A stretch of DNA of 64,000 bases from Bdellovibrionales bacterium (lineage in GTDB: Bacteria > Bdellovibrionota > Bdellovibrionia > Bdellovibrionales > JAMPXM01). The position numbers were made by a program, and so were the translations under genes. Location: NCBI GenBank assembly GCA_016713885.1, contig JADJOF010000004.1, positions 310,001-374,000 on the forward strand, written 5' to 3'. Each line of letters opens with the position of its first letter. Within the stretch, counting starts at the first letter, position 1. The notes beneath the pieces were generated by a model that saw nothing but the letters and a program-made list of their open reading frames with translations, was not told the origin of the DNA and searched no databases. Positions 62,364 through 64,000 of the stretch are shown here, one piece after another.

Positions 62364-62687
62364 TTAACTCGCCTTTTCAACGGATAGCTTCAAACCCATC
62401 GTCTTAAGGACCGCCGTCAAAGTTCCAAGCGTCGGGTTGCCGCCTTTACCTAGTGCTTTGTGAATTGTCGAAGGTGTCTTATTTGCCTTTTTGGCAATCT
62501 GCTCAATCGACATTCCAAGCGCTTCCGAGACCGAGCGAATGGCCTCAACAACAAGCTCCGGCACGTCGCCATTATCCTCAAGCGCCGCCTTCAAATACTC
62601 GACAGCCTCATCCGGAGACTTTTGAAAGCGCTGTTTCTTACTCGCCGACCAGGTCTTCGGTTTTTTAATATTCTTCCGCGCCCGCAT
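62364..62687 (-). CDS. HI1420-type HTH antitoxin
   Basis: From ATG 62687, with AGAGGTG four bases upstream, the 107-residue product has a helical N-terminus (EAVEYLKAALEDNGDVPEL) and a helix-turn-helix (MSIEQIAKKANKTPSTIHKALGKGGNPTLGTLTAVLK, core HKALGKGGNPTLGTL). The GNPT...L pattern is typical of dnstrm_HI1420 antitoxins. It follows and overlaps the toxin gene by 23 bases; here the toxin is first, as usual for this family. Confidence 0.87.
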   Translation of the reverse strand: MRARKNIKKPKTWSASKKQRFQKSPDEAVEYLKAALEDNGDVPELVVEAIRSVSEALGMSIEQIAKKANKTPSTIHKALGKGGNPTLGTLTAVLKTMGLKLSVEKAS

Positions 62688-63030
62688 ATTCACCTCTACT
62701 CTTGAAGTCTCGCAAATAGTCACGAGCTCGCGCGATATCTTCCGACTGCCTTGCTTTACCGCCTCCAGAAATCAGCAAAAGAACTCGCCGACCAATAATC
62801 GCATAGTATATCCGATACGAAGGCTGACGCCCTCTCAGTTCGTATATCCCACCCTTAAGAGCCTTTGCATCGCCGAACAGTCCTCTCTCAAGACGGTCAA
62901 CGCGTGCGATCACTCGCCCTCTGACCGATCGATCCAACGAGTCCAACCAGTCGTTAAACGGCTCTCTCCCACCCGCCGTCTCGTATACGAGAATCTCGAC
63001 GGCTGATTTCAGATCTCCACTATAGCGCAT
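62665..63030 (-). CDS. HI1419/Gp49-type RelE-superfamily toxin
   Basis: The 121-residue protein matches the addiction-module killer family: EILVYETAGGREPFNDWLDSLD, ARVDRLERGLFGDAKALKGGIYELR and the C-terminal LLLISGGGKARQSEDIARARDYL. Members are ribosome-dependent or free RNases of the RelE fold. ATG 63030 is chosen; TTG 63057 is also in frame. Its partner antitoxin is immediately downstream. Confidence 0.87.
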   Translation of the reverse strand: MRYSGDLKSAVEILVYETAGGREPFNDWLDSLDRSVRGRVIARVDRLERGLFGDAKALKGGIYELRGRQPSYRIYYAIIGRRVLLLISGGGKARQSEDIARARDYLRDFKSRGEYAGAEEY

Positions 63031-63181
63031 ATAACCCCAGACAGCAGGACGTTTCAATCGCCATCACGAGTGGGAAATCTGGATCAGCTTCAGCATTTGC
63101 GACAGTAAAAATGAGTAAATTTTCTGAGACGTCCGTCCCTCGACCCTTTGCCCTGTGCTCTGTTGACGGCGAGGAATATGA

Positions 63182-63232
63182 CCCAGCTACAAACGCGTTC
63201 TAGCTGAGCGAGCTCGCCGCCTTCAGACATGA
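63182..63232 (+). pseudogene. Remnant of a second hipT 3' end
   Basis: Seventeen codons (PSYKRVLAERARRLQT and stop) align with the end of hipT (ASYEHVLTERARRLQT and stop). An in-frame TGA directly before them shows it is not part of a longer gene. It could be the displaced original end of hipT after insertion of the 62319-63211 segment. Confidence 0.7.
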
Positions 63233-63236
63233 ACGA
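63212..63236 (+). repeat. 25-bp direct repeat, right copy
   Basis: Exact copy of 62294-62318, spaced by 918 bases. It ends the remnant hipT 3' end. A half-operator-like ACAGTAA lies about 110 bases upstream. Confidence 0.85.
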
Positions 63237-63287
63237 GCACCTGCCTGTCGAATTGTAAACCGCCGAGGGCCGTGCGGCCTCCGGCGT

Positions 63288-63764
63288 TCAAGCTGATCGA
63301 AGAAATTCAGAAATAAACTTCTTCGAGAAAATCAATGGCTCAAACGCTCGATAGCTGAGGGTCCGCAACTCCTCAATCTCATCAACTCTAGCAACAGCCA
63401 AATTGACGAGGCTCGCCCTCGATCTCATCGCCTTCAAGACCTTGATTCGAAGCACGACTTCCAGGTGCGGATCAATATGGGCCGCAGACTTAGCACGCGA
63501 TTCCCAGCGCATGACCGATTGATGTTTTACGCTAATAAACTTCGCAAACTCACGCAGAGACATATCCAAATGGTTTCTGAGAAATTTAACTTGATTGCCA
63601 CTCAGCGGCACGTGCTGTTCGGAGCAAACATGCTCGGCAACCGGCTTTGACAACACGAGCCAGTCGACATCTGGCACAAGCTCACCCCGCGATTTGACCG
63701 CAGGAAGCTCCTCAAAAAATATCGGAAAGCCAAAGCCATGCCATTCGTAGTTCTTAATCTTCAT
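63288..63764 (-). CDS. HTH antitoxin-like protein of a DUF4258 pair
   Basis: The 158-residue protein has an N-terminal region (WHGFGFPIFFEELPAVKSRG, VPDVDWLVLSKPVAEHV) resembling MqsA/YgiT-type antitoxins without the zinc cysteines and a helix-turn-helix (SGNQVKFLRNHLDMSLREFAKFISVKHQSVMRWESRAK, core LREFAKFISVKHQSVMRWE). It begins seven bases after the end of the small toxin-like gene at 63772, the usual order for this pair. It probably autoregulates the operon. Confidence 0.78.
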   Translation of the reverse strand: MKIKNYEWHGFGFPIFFEELPAVKSRGELVPDVDWLVLSKPVAEHVCSEQHVPLSGNQVKFLRNHLDMSLREFAKFISVKHQSVMRWESRAKSAAHIDPHLEVVLRIKVLKAMRSRASLVNLAVARVDEIEELRTLSYRAFEPLIFSKKFISEFLRSA

Positions 63765-63771
63765 GCTCTCC

Positions 63772-64000
63772 TCACTTCCACAGATCGATAACTGTCACGA
63801 TCAAAAGTCGCTCGTTCGTACCTTTAATTGCTTCAAAGGAAACTCCAATTCGAAGCTGCCGACCATCCTTAGTTTTTCCTTCAAGACTGTACTGCCAAGA
63901 TTCGTACTCAACCCTATACCGATCCCGAGACGGATTTCGCGTCGCTCCCGATAGCGCCTGAAGCAATTCGAAATAGATCACATTTCGCTCCGCCATCCGC
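63772..64000 (-). CDS. DUF4258-like toxin (partial, cut by window edge)
   Basis: The frame is open at the right edge: an Arg codon precedes ATG 63996, giving RMAERNV, which matches the interior of DUF4258 proteins (H-x-x-x-RMxERxI). Thus the gene probably starts outside the window. The visible 75 residues contain RYRVEYESWQYSLEGKTKDGRQLRIGVSF and ERLLIVTVIDL (core DGRQLRIGVSF), a BrnT/RelE-like small beta fold. It precedes an HTH antitoxin. Confidence 0.72.
   Translation of the reverse strand, partial: RMAERNVIYFELLQALSGATRNPSRDRYRVEYESWQYSLEGKTKDGRQLRIGVSFEAIKGTNERLLIVTVIDLWK

Noticed and set aside
1..64000. tRNA or rRNA genes
   Set aside because: No cloverleaf-like segment with a T-loop GTTCGA motif in proper context, and no rRNA-like sequence, was noticed by eye.

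Overview
The window looks like a chromosomal segment from a member of the Bdellovibrionota (Bdellovibrio-like bacteria). The gene families and layout suggest this: an mraZ-rsmH-ftsL-ftsI division cluster, one long flagellar operon headed by a receiver-less sigma-54 activator and carrying MotE and the small hook-operon protein, many lipoproteins, and several PilZ-domain fusions. This is inference from gene content. No rRNA or tRNA was seen.

Layout. 1-3.1 kb: division cluster on the minus strand, with a recognisable sigma-70 promoter and three MraZ boxes. 3.2-5.5 kb: zinc-ribbon membrane protein and two phosphoribosyltransferases. 5.5-6.6 kb and 22.0-23.1 kb: two diverged copies of an IS1-like element with matching 24-bp terminal inverted repeats, each starting at or next to the stop codon of the preceding gene. 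6.6-13.6 kb: glutamine amidotransferase, a duplicated receiver/PilZ-like protein, a subtilase with a C-terminal cytoplasmic PilZ domain, a lipoprotein with a structured leader, yacG and HU. 13.7-22.0 kb: pfkA, a branched-chain amino-acid ABC transporter (livJ and livHMGF) and an interposed radical SAM/desaturase group. 23.3-39.6 kb: flagellar operon on the minus strand, transcribed AMIN-TPR protein > sigma-54 activator > flgB, flgC, fliE, F, G, H, I, J, motE, fliK, flgD, hook-operon protein > flgE. 39.8-44.0 kb: Mla-type lipid transporter plus a FeeM-like N-acyltransferase/PilZ fusion. 44-50.7 kb: c-type cytochrome-like protein, methyltransferase, DUF721/DciA protein, trmFO, orphan histidine kinase and two envelope proteins. 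50.7-54.9 kb: sugar nucleotide genes galE, rmlA, rmlB and a glycosyltransferase. 55-60 kb: two paralogous Gly-rich lipoproteins, the second with a seven-repeat RCC1 propeller inserted. 60-64 kb: toxin-antitoxin island (solo HicB-like repressor, HipBST, an HI1419/HI1420-type pair in a possible cassette, and a DUF4258/HTH pair cut by the window edge).

Seven genes carry nine lesions: rsmH, livJ, livF, the hook-operon protein (two), fliF, the AMIN-TPR gene (two) and mlaD. Most are one-base indels, several in homopolymers, and the frame after each lesion is still clearly conserved. rsmH, fliF and mlaD are not usually lost together, so residual sequencing or assembly error is the simplest explanation, but real decay cannot be excluded from one sequence.

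The most unusual content is the subtilase-TM-PilZ protein, the FeeM-PilZ acyltransferase joined to a lipid transporter, the RCC1 propeller inserted in a Gly-rich lipoprotein, the IS1-like elements abutting gene ends, and the 918-bp toxin-antitoxin segment bounded by two hipT 3' ends.
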